From assembly GCA_021775735.1 (NCBI GenBank), contig JAJFHG010000048.1, positions 1-38,564 of the forward strand: a stretch of 38,564 bases of DNA, in the 5' to 3' direction. Within the stretch, counting starts at the first letter, position 1; the number at the start of each line of letters is the position of its first letter. Shown here in pieces: positions 19,375 to 28,397 of the stretch. Both the position numbers and the translations under genes were made by a program. This DNA is from Hyphomicrobiaceae bacterium (GTDB lineage: Bacteria > Pseudomonadota > Alphaproteobacteria > Rhizobiales > Hyphomicrobiaceae). The notes under the pieces were generated by a model. It had not been told where the DNA came from, did no database searches, and saw only the letters and a list, made by a program, of their open reading frames with translations.

Positions 19375-19893
19375 ATGTTGACACTGACCCTATTGCGCCA
19401 TGCCAAGTCAGACTGGGATGATGAGTCCCTTGATGATTTTGATCGCCCATTGGCGCCACGGGGCAAAAAAGCGGCACCCGTGATAGGCCAAGCCCTCAAA
19501 CAACTTGGCAGTGCTGTTGAGTTGGTTCTGTGTTCACCGGCCCTGCGCGCGCGTCAGACACTTGATCTCGTTCTCAAAGAGCTGAACCCGGGCACCCCGG
19601 ACGTCGTTTATGTGGACGGCCTCTATCACGGGCTTCCCGATCACCTTTTAGAACAGGTCATCAAACACGCTGACACCGCCGGACATGTTCTTCTGGTGGG
19701 ACATAACCCCGGCCTTGAAATCCTAGCAGCACACTTGGCGCGCGGCGGCAGTCGAGACGACATTGCAGCATTGAACACCAAGTTCCCCACGGCCGCTTTG
19801 GCGCAATTTACGTTCTCGTGTACCGCCTGGACCGACATCCCGGACGTCTCAGGTCAGTTGATCCACTTCCTCACCCCGCGCAGCTTGGCTTAG
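19375..19893 (+). CDS. SixA-type histidine phosphatase
   Basis: This 172-residue member of the histidine phosphatase superfamily has the nucleophile motif LLRHAKSDWDD (RH at residues 8-9), a second active-site Arg in SPALRARQT and the second His in LLVGHNPGLEIL. SixA enzymes remove phosphate from histidine phosphotransfer proteins or nitrogen PTS components. It is embedded between trpE and trpG on the same strand with short gaps, so it is likely co-transcribed with the tryptophan genes; a link to tryptophan synthesis is not established. ATG 19375 is used; GTG 19366 is an alternative. Confidence 0.88.
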   Translation: MLTLTLLRHAKSDWDDESLDDFDRPLAPRGKKAAPVIGQALKQLGSAVELVLCSPALRARQTLDLVLKELNPGTPDVVYVDGLYHGLPDHLLEQVIKHADTAGHVLLVGHNPGLEILAAHLARGGSRDDIAALNTKFPTAALAQFTFSCTAWTDIPDVSGQLIHFLTPRSLA

Positions 19894-19941
19894 CTGGCAC
19901 CCAACTTGACGTCGGGCCTGCCACTTCCTACACCAAAGCCC

Positions 19942-20556
19942 ATGCTCGTCCTGATCGATAATTACGACAGCTTCACCTATAACCTGGTTCACTATATCGG
20001 TGAGCTCGGCGCGGAATGCTTTGTTGTGCGCAATGACAAAATATCTACCGATGAAGTTCTCGAGAAAAAGCCACAGGCCATCGTCCTGTCGCCCGGCCCG
20101 TGCACGCCAAACGAAGCCGGTGTCTGCCTCGATTTGGTGAAAGCCGTCGATGGCCACATTCCAATTTTGGGTGTGTGCCTGGGCCACCAGGCAATTGGCC
20201 AATCCTATGGCGGCACGATTATACGCGCTGATGAGCCGATGCATGGCAAACTCTCGACCATCACGCACAGCGACAAAGGCGTCTTTGCCGGGATTGAGAC
20301 AGCATTTGAAGTCACCCGCTACCACTCACTGATAATTGAGCCCGCGACACTGCCAGACTGCCTTGAAATTACGGCCGAAACAGAAGACGGCATTATCATG
20401 GGCGTGCAACATAAAAATGCACCCGTCCACGGTGTGCAATTCCATCCTGAAAGTATCGCCTCTGAAAACGGCCACCGCATTTTGGCGAACTTCTTAAAAA
20501 TTGCTGGCTTCAAACCCAAGCCAGTTGACAAAAAACGCCCCTTAAAAGCAGCGTGA
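19942..20556 (+). CDS. trpG: Anthranilate synthase glutaminase component II
   Basis: This 204-residue class I glutamine amidotransferase supplies ammonia to TrpE. It begins LVLIDNYDSFTYNLVHY, has the oxyanion loop LSPGPCTP, the catalytic cysteine in LGVCLGHQAIG and the catalytic His-Glu in VQFHPESI. The C-terminal tail is lysine-rich. The ATG at 19942 is chosen because the family starts exactly at that point; the upstream TTG (19906) would add 12 unusual residues. The stop overlaps the trpD start (GTGA), indicating translational coupling. Confidence 0.96.
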   Translation: MLVLIDNYDSFTYNLVHYIGELGAECFVVRNDKISTDEVLEKKPQAIVLSPGPCTPNEAGVCLDLVKAVDGHIPILGVCLGHQAIGQSYGGTIIRADEPMHGKLSTITHSDKGVFAGIETAFEVTRYHSLIIEPATLPDCLEITAETEDGIIMGVQHKNAPVHGVQFHPESIASENGHRILANFLKIAGFKPKPVDKKRPLKAA

Positions 20557-21599
20557 TAGAAAAAATGGCTGATGCCTTGATTGGTTCCATTCTCAAAAAG
20601 GTTGCCGCAGGCCACAGCCTCGATGAAGACGAGATGTGCGCTGCAATTGCCACCATGACGGAGGGCGGCGCGACACCGCCACAAATGGCTGCATTTTTAA
20701 TGGCGCTTGCTGTGCGCGGCGAAACCGTATCTGAAATTTCAGGTGCCGCACGTTTGTTGCGCGAGAAAATGACGCCACTGCCGTCTAACACTGGTCTTGA
20801 TGCGATTGACATTGTTGGCACCGGCGGCGATGGTCACGCAACCTACAACGTTTCAACGTGTTCTGCTTTTGTCGCCGCCGGTGCCGGCCTCAAAGTTGCC
20901 AAGCATGGCAACCGATCCGTTTCATCACGCTCGGGCGCGTCTGACGTTTTGACAGCACTCGGTGTCAACGTTGACGCGCCACTGGATGTTGTCGCGCGCG
21001 CACTAGACGACGTTGGCATCGCCTTTCTGTGGGCACCAAAACATCACGCTGCGATGAAAACCTGGGCGCCGATACGGGCAGAACTTGGTGTGCGAACCGT
21101 CTTCAATCTGCTTGGTCCACTGTGCAATCCTGCCGGTGTAAAACGTCATGTCATCGGGGTTTTTGACCGCAGGTGGGTTGAACCGATTGCGGATGTGCTC
21201 AAAACGCTTGGTTCAACGCACGCCTGGGTCGTGCATGGCCATGACGGCATGGATGAGCTAACAACGACCGGACCGACGTTCGTTGCAGAACTACGCAATG
21301 GTGACATATCCGCATTTGAGGTTAGCCCGAACGATGCGGGCCTGAAGACTGCGTCTCTTGCAGATCTCAAAGGTGGTGATGCGCAAGAAAATGCAGCCGC
21401 CTTACGCGACGTCCTATCAGGAAAACCAAGTGCCTATCGCGACATCGTCTGCCTGAATGCCGCCGCAGCACTCGTCGTGCATGATCGTGCCGCTAATCTT
21501 TCAGACGGCGTTAAGCGTGCAGAGTTATCGATTGATAGTGGGCGTGCTGAAAAGACCCTTGAAGACTTGATTGCCATAACAAACGCCAAAAGCACTTAA
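20553..21599 (+). CDS. trpD: Anthranilate phosphoribosyltransferase
   Basis: This 348-residue enzyme joins anthranilate to PRPP, the second step of tryptophan synthesis. It has GTGGDG (PRPP binding), NVSTCSAFV, the KHGNRSVSSRSGASDVLTALG motif and FNLLGPLCNPA. GTG 20553 overlaps the trpG stop; ATG 20565 is an alternative start. It is the last gene of the trpE-trpG-trpD run, ending 31 bp from the convergent VOC-domain gene. Confidence 0.97.
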   Translation: MIEKMADALIGSILKKVAAGHSLDEDEMCAAIATMTEGGATPPQMAAFLMALAVRGETVSEISGAARLLREKMTPLPSNTGLDAIDIVGTGGDGHATYNVSTCSAFVAAGAGLKVAKHGNRSVSSRSGASDVLTALGVNVDAPLDVVARALDDVGIAFLWAPKHHAAMKTWAPIRAELGVRTVFNLLGPLCNPAGVKRHVIGVFDRRWVEPIADVLKTLGSTHAWVVHGHDGMDELTTTGPTFVAELRNGDISAFEVSPNDAGLKTASLADLKGGDAQENAAALRDVLSGKPSAYRDIVCLNAAAALVVHDRAANLSDGVKRAELSIDSGRAEKTLEDLIAITNAKST

Positions 21600-21630
21600 G
21601 AAATTGATCTGGCGCTTAAGGTCGGCGCGC

Positions 21631-23028
21631 CTACCACGTATTATAGGGCCAACCTTTTGAAATACCGTTGGACTTCTTCTTCGGCGCTTTTTTCTTCACC
21701 ACTTTCTTCGTAACTTTCCGGCGCACACGCTTTTTGGCTTTCTTTGTCTCGACCTTAGGCTTGGTCTCTTGTTTTGGCGTCGTTGAAACTTTTGGTTGCG
21801 CCGTCGCCTTGGACTTGCTTGGCGGCTCAATGGCCGTCACTTTTTTGGCAGGAACGTCCACCTTATCTGCAGCAGGCTTAACCGGCAGTTTGGCAGGCTC
21901 CGCCTTAACCTGGGCCGGGGCTTTTGTTACAGGCGCTGTAACGCGCGGTTTTGTGCCGGCAGTCTTGTCGTTGCTTGACCCCAACGCAACATTGGCTTCC
22001 CGCTCGGCCTGTTGACGCAATTGGCGTTCACGAACCAGCTCGTACTTGATCGCCTCAATGGCTTTTAAGGCCTCATTCTTGGCTCGGCGCTCATCGTCAA
22101 TTAACTTTTGCAACTCGGTCTCTGAAGTCGTCGCTACGCGCATCTCACCGACGCGCTGTGCTCTGAGACGTTCGACAGCCGCAAGTGCCGCTTGTTCAGC
22201 TCCGCGTGCTGCTGCCAACTCTTCTGTGACACGCCGCGTTGTAGAAACGGCCTCCTGCGACTTGGATTGTTGTTCTGCCAGTTCACGACGGGTCGTCGCC
22301 AGACGTTGCTCTGCTTCGCGACGCGCTGCGCGCTCCTGTTGCAGTTGTTTGCGCAATGCTGATACGACGCGGACAGGGGCTGACGGGGGCGCAACACCAA
22401 CGTCTTTGTCCGCCTCATCAGGGTCCACAACACGGATATTCGCAATGTGATCCTCAGGCACTTGATGGTGGGTATAAACACCAATTGCAACGCCTGCGAT
22501 GGCAAGACCCGCAAACACAGCAGCGGCTGATCGTGCCATTGAAATGGGGCCAGCCTGAATGCGCGAGGTCACGGGGGTGAGCGCAGTTGACCCCCCAGGT
22601 GCACTTTGCCACGGATCAAATGTGCCGAAATTCCACAGGTGACCTTCGCAGTCACGACACGAATAGGCACGACCACCAGTGTCATCACGCTGCACATCAA
22701 GCGCAATTTCTGCACCGGCTTCCTTGGCGCGCTCGAAATGGCCTTCAATATCTTGAACGACGAGATAACAGCTTTGGGTTTCGGTTCCGCCTATTTCATC
22801 TGGCTGCGAAAGCAAGTCATCAAAATCAGAGTCACGCACAGGGCCCAGCATCACCATACCGTGGCCATACGTCATTTGAGCATAAATCAGCGCGTCATCA
22901 TCATCTGTTGCAGTGTAATGGACTTCAAATCCGAATGCCTCGGATAGCCACGCAATGGCGTTCGGCAAATCGCGATACCGCATCAGAGGTACGACCCGCG
23001 TCGCTTGAACTGCGCCAGACTCAGCCAT
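21631..23028 (-). CDS. VOC-domain, single-TM, coiled-coil protein with lysine-rich tail
   Basis: This 465-residue protein has an unusual build. Residues about 10-140 form a VOC (glyoxalase/bleomycin-resistance-like) domain, ending GHLWNFGTFDPW as in many alphaproteobacterial VOC proteins. A hydrophobic helix follows (about 165-185, AAAVFAGLAIAGVAIGVY), then a long charged coiled coil with heptad-like Gln/Glu/Arg/Leu (about 222-350), and finally a Lys/Ala/Pro/Val tail with runs such as KKVVKKKAPKKK, ending GWPYNTW. The VOC domain would face the cytoplasm and the coiled coil the other side, or the reverse; topology is unclear. It lies on the opposite strand between trpD and trpC. Start ATG 23028 is used; GTG 23055 is an alternative. 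Function is unknown. Confidence 0.82.
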   Translation of the reverse strand: MAESGAVQATRVVPLMRYRDLPNAIAWLSEAFGFEVHYTATDDDDALIYAQMTYGHGMVMLGPVRDSDFDDLLSQPDEIGGTETQSCYLVVQDIEGHFERAKEAGAEIALDVQRDDTGGRAYSCRDCEGHLWNFGTFDPWQSAPGGSTALTPVTSRIQAGPISMARSAAAVFAGLAIAGVAIGVYTHHQVPEDHIANIRVVDPDEADKDVGVAPPSAPVRVVSALRKQLQQERAARREAEQRLATTRRELAEQQSKSQEAVSTTRRVTEELAAARGAEQAALAAVERLRAQRVGEMRVATTSETELQKLIDDERRAKNEALKAIEAIKYELVRERQLRQQAEREANVALGSSNDKTAGTKPRVTAPVTKAPAQVKAEPAKLPVKPAADKVDVPAKKVTAIEPPSKSKATAQPKVSTTPKQETKPKVETKKAKKRVRRKVTKKVVKKKAPKKKSNGISKGWPYNTW

Positions 23029-23579
23029 TCTCGAAATTGCCCCGCCCTTTTTCACTCAACTGATTACAGCGCCTAGACGGCGCCTGTATTGCCCAAAATT
23101 CTGCCCGCGCCCGCGCACAACACCAGACTTGCACAGCAGATGGCTATTAAACATCGCGCCATGAACCACGCAACAACTTGTGCTCTCCGCGCTCGAATCA
23201 ATAAAAAACACTGTAGCCGAATTCTTAAAACAGTACTGTCTCAGACCTCGTGACGTTGAAACTTATCCCGCTTGCCGTTACCTTAAACCAATTCTCACTA
23301 CTTTGAGCATTTTGACCCGCGCGCAAAGGCCCATAATGTGGCCTTCATCACCTGAGAGCGGTAGGCTTTAGAACGCGCAACGCTCCAAAAAACCGTACCA
23401 TAGCAATGAGATGGTGGTTAATAATGCTATTCACCGCCGTTTGGTTGTAGATTTTTCAAGGAGCCGCACGCCCATCGGCCAGCCAAGCACAACCAATTTG
23501 TGAGATTCTTCCGCTAGACAGGCTGAAAATCGTGTTATTTCAACGCAATCCTTACAAAGCGAAAGCCCTTTCCCGATCC
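23029..23579. other. Gap between the VOC gene and trpC
   Basis: About 550 bp contain the divergent promoters but no supported gene; the short frames here lack plausible starts. A small hairpin AAGGCC/GGCCTT lies near 23326-23345. No tryptophan-rich leader peptide was found, so trp attenuation of the classic kind is not supported here. Confidence 0.5.
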
Positions 23580-24380
23580 ATGAGCGATATCCTCGAAAAA
23601 ATCACCCGCTACAAGAAAGAAGAAGTGGCAAACGCCAAACAAGCTCTACCGCTGCAAGTTTTGGCTGAATATGCCCGCAGCGCCAGTCCTGTCCGCTCGT
23701 TTTGTGGCGCCCTTCAAGCACGCATCTCAAAGGGCCAACCCGCGCTCATTGCTGAGATTAAAAAGGCCTCACCATCGAAAGGCCTGATCCGAGAAGATTT
23801 TGACCCGCCCACGCTTGCCAAGGCCTATCAAGCAGGCGGAGCCGCGTGTCTGTCGATTTTGACAGACAAACCCTCCTTTCAGGGCGCACCGGAGTATCTG
23901 AAACATGCCCGCGACGCGGTTGATCTACCTGTATTGCGCAAGGACTTTATGATCGACACCTATCAGGTGGTCCAGGCGCGCGCCTGGGGGGCCGATTGCA
24001 TTTTGATCATTATGGCTGAAGTTGATGACGGGATTGCCGGTGACCTCGCCGCGGCCGCTAATGACTGGGGCATGGATGCCATCGTGGAAGTCCATGACAG
24101 TGAAGAACTTGATCGTGCCCTGAAACTCGACTGCAAACTGATCGGCATCAACAATCGCAACTTAAAGACTTTTGAGACAGCATTGGAAACCACCGAACGG
24201 CTGTCCCCACGCGTTCCAAAAGATCGTATTGTGATTGCTGAAAGTGGAATTTCGACGCCCGCTGACATCGCACGCCTCCAAAAAGCCGGGGTCAATGCAT
24301 TCCTCGTCGGCGAAAGCTTGATGCGCCAGGAAGACGTCGAAGCTGCAACACGCCTCCTGCTTGGAGGGACACAAGCATGA
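23580..24380 (+). CDS. trpC: Indole-3-glycerol-phosphate synthase
   Basis: This 266-residue TIM-barrel enzyme closes the indole ring. It shows [43 protein letters not shown] and IAESGI, the full set of catalytic loops. It is not fused to TrpF. ATG 23580 gives the normal N-terminus MSDILEKI; the frame extends to 23532 but adds atypical residues. The stop overlaps the moaC start (ATGA). Confidence 0.96.
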   Translation: MSDILEKITRYKKEEVANAKQALPLQVLAEYARSASPVRSFCGALQARISKGQPALIAEIKKASPSKGLIREDFDPPTLAKAYQAGGAACLSILTDKPSFQGAPEYLKHARDAVDLPVLRKDFMIDTYQVVQARAWGADCILIIMAEVDDGIAGDLAAAANDWGMDAIVEVHDSEELDRALKLDCKLIGINNRNLKTFETALETTERLSPRVPKDRIVIAESGISTPADIARLQKAGVNAFLVGESLMRQEDVEAATRLLLGGTQA

Positions 24381-24883
24381 GCGCGCAGAAACTATCTCAC
24401 CTCAATGCCAAGGGCGAAGCACGAATGGTGGATGTCTCAGATAAGGACGTCACCCACCGCACGGCATCTGCGGAAGGCTTTGTAGCCATGACAGCAGAAA
24501 CGCTTGCTGTCGTTGAAAAAGGTGAGGCCAAAAAAGGTGATGTCCTCGCCACAGCGCGCATCGCCGGCATCATGGCAGCAAAACAAACGCACGACCTCAT
24601 CCCACTATGTCATCCCCTACCAATCACGAAGGCTGAAGTCAGCTTTACGCCAAACCAAAACCCGCCGGGCATCACCATTACCTCTGTCGTAAAGGTCGCG
24701 GGCCAAACGGGTGTGGAGATGGAAGCATTGACCGCCGTTTCTGTAGCTGCCCTCACCATCTACGACATGCTGAAAGCAATTGATAAATCCATGCACTTTG
24801 ATGGCATCCGATTGATTGAAAAAACCGGTGGACGCTCGGGTGACTATAAAGCGCCAGCGCGCAGCCCAAGCCCGAAGGTCTGA
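24377..24883 (+). CDS. moaC: Cyclic pyranopterin monophosphate synthase
   Basis: This 168-residue enzyme makes cyclic pyranopterin monophosphate in molybdenum cofactor synthesis, following MoaA. It has [14 protein letters not shown], the [17 protein letters not shown] core and [28 protein letters not shown]. It overlaps trpC by four bases and precedes moeA by three; trpC-moaC-moeA is a conserved alphaproteobacterial order. Confidence 0.97.
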   Translation: MSAQKLSHLNAKGEARMVDVSDKDVTHRTASAEGFVAMTAETLAVVEKGEAKKGDVLATARIAGIMAAKQTHDLIPLCHPLPITKAEVSFTPNQNPPGITITSVVKVAGQTGVEMEALTAVSVAALTIYDMLKAIDKSMHFDGIRLIEKTGGRSGDYKAPARSPSPKV

Positions 24884-24886
24884 AGC

Positions 24887-26107
24887 ATGGATGCACTTTC
24901 CGTCTCTGAAGCGCTAGAGCGCATCTTATCGGACGTAACAGTCATGCCTGTCGAACAGGTTGAACTCACGAAAGCATGTGGTCGCGTACTCGCGAAAGAT
25001 GTTACTGCCACACTAACCCAACCACCATTTGATGCCTCAGCCATGGATGGCTACGCAGTACGCATGGACGACGTTGCAAACCTTCCCGTCACACTGGACG
25101 TGATTGGCGAAGCTGCCGCGGGTCATCGTTTCCAAGAACCGCTCTTGGCAGGCCAAGCTGTGCGCATTTTTACAGGCGCACCGGTCCCCGACGGGGCCAA
25201 CGCGATCATCATTCAGGAAAACACAACACGTGAGGGCGATCAGGTCACGGTGAACGATGGCACACCAAATCCAGCCCACATCCGACGGCGTGGTCTCGAC
25301 TTCACCGAAGGCGACGTATTGCTGAACGCAGGCGACAAACTCAATGCCCGCACCCTCACCCTGGCCGCCGCCATGGGATACGGGCAGCTACCGCTTCGCC
25401 GTCAACCACGTGTTGCCATCATCGCAACGGGCGATGAACTGGTCTTACCGGGCGAAGCCGTCGGCCCGGATCAAATCGTCTGCTCAAATCCCTTTGGCTT
25501 GTTGGAAATGGTGACGGCAGCCGGTGGTGTTGGCACATTTCTCGGCATCGCCCGCGACACCGAACAGGATTTGCGCGTCGCCATTCAAAGGGCGCACGAT
25601 GCCGACGTTCTGGTCACCATTGGCGGGGCATCGGTCGGTGATCATGACCTTGTCGCCCCTGCCCTTGAAGCCGAAGGCATGTCACTTGATTTCTGGCGCG
25701 TCAAAATGCGTCCCGGCAAACCATTATTGTTTGGTCGCTTAAAACACGGGCTAAGAACACAGCGCGTGTTGGGCCTACCCGGCAATCCAACCTCGACGCT
25801 CATCTGTGGACGCATTTACTTGGTCGCTTTGATTGCGACCTTGCTCGGTCAAGATGGAGACAGCGTCACGCGCGGCGAACACGCGCAATTGGCTGAACCT
25901 TTACCGGCAAACGGGCCACGCGCGCACTATATGCGTGGCGTTATTTGCGACGCGACCACAGCACCGCCAACAGTTGCAGCACTGGACGCACAAGATAGCT
26001 CCATGTTGACACCACTAGCAGGTGCTGACTGTTTGATTGTCCGCGATGCGCACGCGCCCAAAGCTGACGCTAACGCACACGTTGTTATGCTCAAATTAGA
26101 CTTTTAA
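24887..26107 (+). CDS. moeA: Molybdopterin molybdenumtransferase
   Basis: This 406-residue enzyme inserts molybdate into molybdopterin. Signatures are PPFDASAMDGYAV, RIFTGAPVPDGANAII, IATGDELV, TIGGASVGDHDLV and LPGNPTSTLICG; the C-terminal beta domain ends near residue 400. It is the last gene of the trpC-moaC-moeA operon and is followed by a strong terminator. In many Hyphomicrobiales lexA follows here; it is absent in this window. Confidence 0.97.
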   Translation: MDALSVSEALERILSDVTVMPVEQVELTKACGRVLAKDVTATLTQPPFDASAMDGYAVRMDDVANLPVTLDVIGEAAAGHRFQEPLLAGQAVRIFTGAPVPDGANAIIIQENTTREGDQVTVNDGTPNPAHIRRRGLDFTEGDVLLNAGDKLNARTLTLAAAMGYGQLPLRRQPRVAIIATGDELVLPGEAVGPDQIVCSNPFGLLEMVTAAGGVGTFLGIARDTEQDLRVAIQRAHDADVLVTIGGASVGDHDLVAPALEAEGMSLDFWRVKMRPGKPLLFGRLKHGLRTQRVLGLPGNPTSTLICGRIYLVALIATLLGQDGDSVTRGEHAQLAEPLPANGPRAHYMRGVICDATTAPPTVAALDAQDSSMLTPLAGADCLIVRDAHAPKADANAHVVMLKLDF

Positions 26108-26539
26108 ATTCAACATTTGTTGTTATTTTTTATAATGGGTGTGACGCATTTCCGACGCATTGCCACCTTCTAAGGGGGACAGTTCGCCCCGCTTCACGCC
26201 GGGTCGGACATGTAGCCCCGGATGCGACCCACCCCGCTCGTTTGCATCCGGGGCTGTTAGTTTTTTTGGTGCATCATTCTTAGTCATCAGCAGTGTTGCG
26301 TACTTAAACTCAAAACTTTGAGAAGGCGATAATCTCGGTAGGTCCACGAACGCCATTGACTGATGCGTTTGGCGTCCCAATCCAGAAGTTTTTGGTTTTG
26401 CACGTCCTCACAAACCGCGCCTGAATGAACCCCCAGACCACACTAAGGCCAGCACTCCAAAACAGTAGCTCTGCGTAGCAAACGCACCAAGCCCCCTCTT
26501 TTTGGGGCTTGAGTGATGTTGGTGAAAGCGGTGCTCAAG
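26108..26539. other. Gap after moeA: terminator and a second hairpin, no gene
   Basis: The stretch holds the moeA terminator (26214-26267) and a second hairpin CAAGCCCC/GGGGCTTG at 26488-26511 with an 8-nt loop just downstream of the minus-strand gene ending at 26540. That one lacks a U-tract on the minus strand. No gene is supported. Confidence 0.6.
26214..26267 (+). terminator. Intrinsic terminator of the trpC-moaC-moeA operon
   Basis: AGCCCCGGATGC (26214-26225) and GCATCCGGGGCT (26244-26255) form a perfect 12-bp stem with an 18-nt loop, followed by GTTAG and seven T. The loop is longer than usual but the stem and T-tract are strong. Confidence 0.75.
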
Positions 26540-27391
26540 TTATTGAGAATTTTTGCGCTGGTCGGCTCTACCGCTGGCATCGTTACCATCTTCACATACG
26601 AGAAGACGACCTTTCGGGTCCCCGATGCAGGTATCAGTAAATGCACATCTAAATGTCAGCCACTGGTGTTTTCCAAAAGCATCTTCGTAATCTATCCGTC
26701 CCACAACGAACAACGTCAACAAACCACTGCGAATTTGATCGCGCAGTTTCTGACTAGGTTCAGGGTCTTCCAATGTCCTGGAAACGCTGAAACTCTGTTG
26801 AGGGCCCGTAGGTCCAAAATTGAACGTAGCACCTCCATCTCCGAACTCAGTGCTGTCTGGAGGGAGCGGGTAAACGCCAACTCGGGTAGTCACGTTGTAG
26901 GCAGGCGTTTGCCCGCAGTTTTTAAAGGAAAGGTTTATTTTTGGCGCATCTTCAGCAAAGTTGGGCATTGTTGCGCTGACAGCATGCAGATATGCGCGAA
27001 GCTGTTGCCTAGCGGAGCGATCTGTAACCACAACAATTCGATGGGCCTCACGAGCGGCAATTGCTGCCGCAATCAAAGTAAGTCCCAAAAGGACAACGCT
27101 AATCAGAGTGTAGTCAGATTGACTCTCGGCAGCATCCGCCATGCGTCTTTGAGCGCAAAAGTCAGCATCTTTCTCGCTCTTGCAGTCGGCTTGATATTTT
27201 TCGGTTCTGACTGGTTTGTTAACGGGCGGGATAGAAGAGAGAGAACTATCGGAGTTCTGATGCTGTCCAGCGCCATTGGAGCTTTGTTGCTGGCTTTGGC
27301 CAATGGTCCATAACAGGTAGAGACATCCAAGAAGTGCAAGGACTAGGACTCCGTGACCCGCAAATCGTTGCAACCAATCGCTTCTAAACAT
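26540..27391 (-). CDS. Two-TM hypothetical protein
   Basis: This 283-residue protein has a TM helix at about residues 12-30, a Ser/Gln-rich linker, a second TM at about 94-112 (TLISVVLLGLTLIAAAIAA) and then a beta-rich domain with RAYLHAVSA, FKNCGQTPAYNVTTRVG, LTLFVVGRIDYEDAFGKHQW and a C-terminal CEDGND. This C-terminal domain type is widespread as an uncharacterised protein in Hyphomicrobiales. It stands alone and its function is unknown. A long open frame on the opposite strand is its shadow. Confidence 0.8.
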   Translation of the reverse strand: MFRSDWLQRFAGHGVLVLALLGCLYLLWTIGQSQQQSSNGAGQHQNSDSSLSSIPPVNKPVRTEKYQADCKSEKDADFCAQRRMADAAESQSDYTLISVVLLGLTLIAAAIAAREAHRIVVVTDRSARQQLRAYLHAVSATMPNFAEDAPKINLSFKNCGQTPAYNVTTRVGVYPLPPDSTEFGDGGATFNFGPTGPQQSFSVSRTLEDPEPSQKLRDQIRSGLLTLFVVGRIDYEDAFGKHQWLTFRCAFTDTCIGDPKGRLLVCEDGNDASGRADQRKNSQ

Positions 27392-27595
27392 GCCACCATA
27401 AACGCTGCTGAAAATTTCCCACGTGCCAACTTACTATGGGTGTTGACCTCTTTTTCTTCAACTCCAATTTCAGCCAGCTTATCGGTATGCCCGAAGTGCG
27501 ACCACGACCAAGCCTACAAAATCACCACGCGGAAAAATTAAACTTCAACAAACTTGCTCAAATAGAGTCTTGACAGCGCGTTTGTCTGGTTCGGC

Positions 27596-28360
27596 TTATG
27601 CAATGGCGTGTTTTGCACATCGGGCAACGATTGAAGGGCGTTCCAGTTCCCCATCGGGGGATTGCAGATCCGGTAGGCCGCCAAACCGCCGGTTTCGTTT
27701 GTCAAACTCGGCAATTGCTGCCGCAAAAGCGCACCCATCAAAATCAGGCCAAAGCCTGTCACTGAAAAAGAGCTCTGCGTAGGCTGCTTCCCACAATAGA
27801 AAATCAGACAGGCGCTGCTCGCCGCCGGTGCGAATAAGAAAATCAATATTGGCTGGTCCATTGTCCGGACACAGCGCCTTAGCAAGCGACGTTTCAGAGG
27901 TCGCTCCTGCAGCGCCAGTCTGATCAGCTGCCTGTGCAATGGCGTGACGGGCGGAATAATCAAACGCAATCCTGAGATGGAGCCGACGTCCGGTTTTGGT
28001 GACAGACTCAGCATGCGCAATATGCGCGACGATGTCATCGGGCAGGCGATCGCGACGGCCAATGACCGTCAAGCGCACATCGTTTTCGACAAGCGTTGCC
28101 AACTCGCGCGCGAGATAATAGCGCAACAAACCGAACAATGCGCTGATCTCACGCGCCGGTCGTTTCCAGTTGTCTGCTGAGAACGCATAAACCGTGAGCG
28201 ACCTGACCGGAAGCAACCGGGCAGCCTCCACCACGCTGCGCAGGGCAGAGATCCCAACGCGATGACCTGCACGACGCGGCAGACCACGTCGTGTCGCCCA
28301 CCGCCCGTTACCATCCATAATAATGGCAACATCGATATCTTTGTGCCAAGCACTTTGCAT
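27596..28360 (-). CDS. uppS: Cis-prenyltransferase, undecaprenyl diphosphate synthase type
   Basis: This 254-residue enzyme has the family start IIMDGNGRWATRRG (catalytic Asp16), YAFSADNWKRP and the signature RTGGEQRLSDFLLWEAAYAELFF with ELFFSD.LWPDF near the end. Such enzymes condense isopentenyl diphosphate onto farnesyl diphosphate to make the lipid carrier for cell-wall sugars. It is not in the usual frr-uppS-cdsA neighbourhood, so it may be a second copy; whether another exists is unknown. It lies 38 bp downstream of a winged-helix gene, and a 17-bp palindrome covers its start codon. The ATG follows AAGGAAG. Confidence 0.9.
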   Translation of the reverse strand: MQSAWHKDIDVAIIMDGNGRWATRRGLPRRAGHRVGISALRSVVEAARLLPVRSLTVYAFSADNWKRPAREISALFGLLRYYLARELATLVENDVRLTVIGRRDRLPDDIVAHIAHAESVTKTGRRLHLRIAFDYSARHAIAQAADQTGAAGATSETSLAKALCPDNGPANIDFLIRTGGEQRLSDFLLWEAAYAELFFSDRLWPDFDGCAFAAAIAEFDKRNRRFGGLPDLQSPDGELERPSIVARCAKHAIA

Positions 28361-28368
28361 TACAAAGC
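28352..28368. promoter_or_regulatory. Candidate operator across the uppS start codon
   Basis: ACTTTGCATTACAAAGC is a near-palindrome that matches the site at 29389-29405 (read in reverse) at 15 of 17 positions. It covers the uppS ATG (28358-28360), where a bound repressor could block expression. Binding by the winged-helix protein is inferred. Confidence 0.5.
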
Positions 28369-28397
28369 TTCCTTATAAAAAAATGCGCGTCTTACGC

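Noticed and set aside
23180-23371. Possible trp leader peptide in front of trpC
   Set aside because: Only one Trp codon is present, no tandem Trp codons and no attenuator with a T-run.
26123-26380. 85-residue minus-strand frame after moeA
   Set aside because: It reads straight through the perfect terminator stem and has no recognisable protein features or ribosome site.
26460-26511. tRNA-like 3' end (ACCA followed by a G/C hairpin)
   Set aside because: No T-arm with GTTCRA and no cloverleaf arms can be drawn upstream.
26513-27313. 266-residue plus-strand frame
   Set aside because: It is antisense to the two-TM protein, whose minus-strand translation has coherent membrane helices and domain motifs; the plus frame has none.
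27353-27541. Plus-strand frame ending in a CPKCDHDQAYK segment
   Set aside because: The end resembles a zinc knuckle, but only one CxxC is present, there is no ribosome site and the start overlaps the opposite gene.
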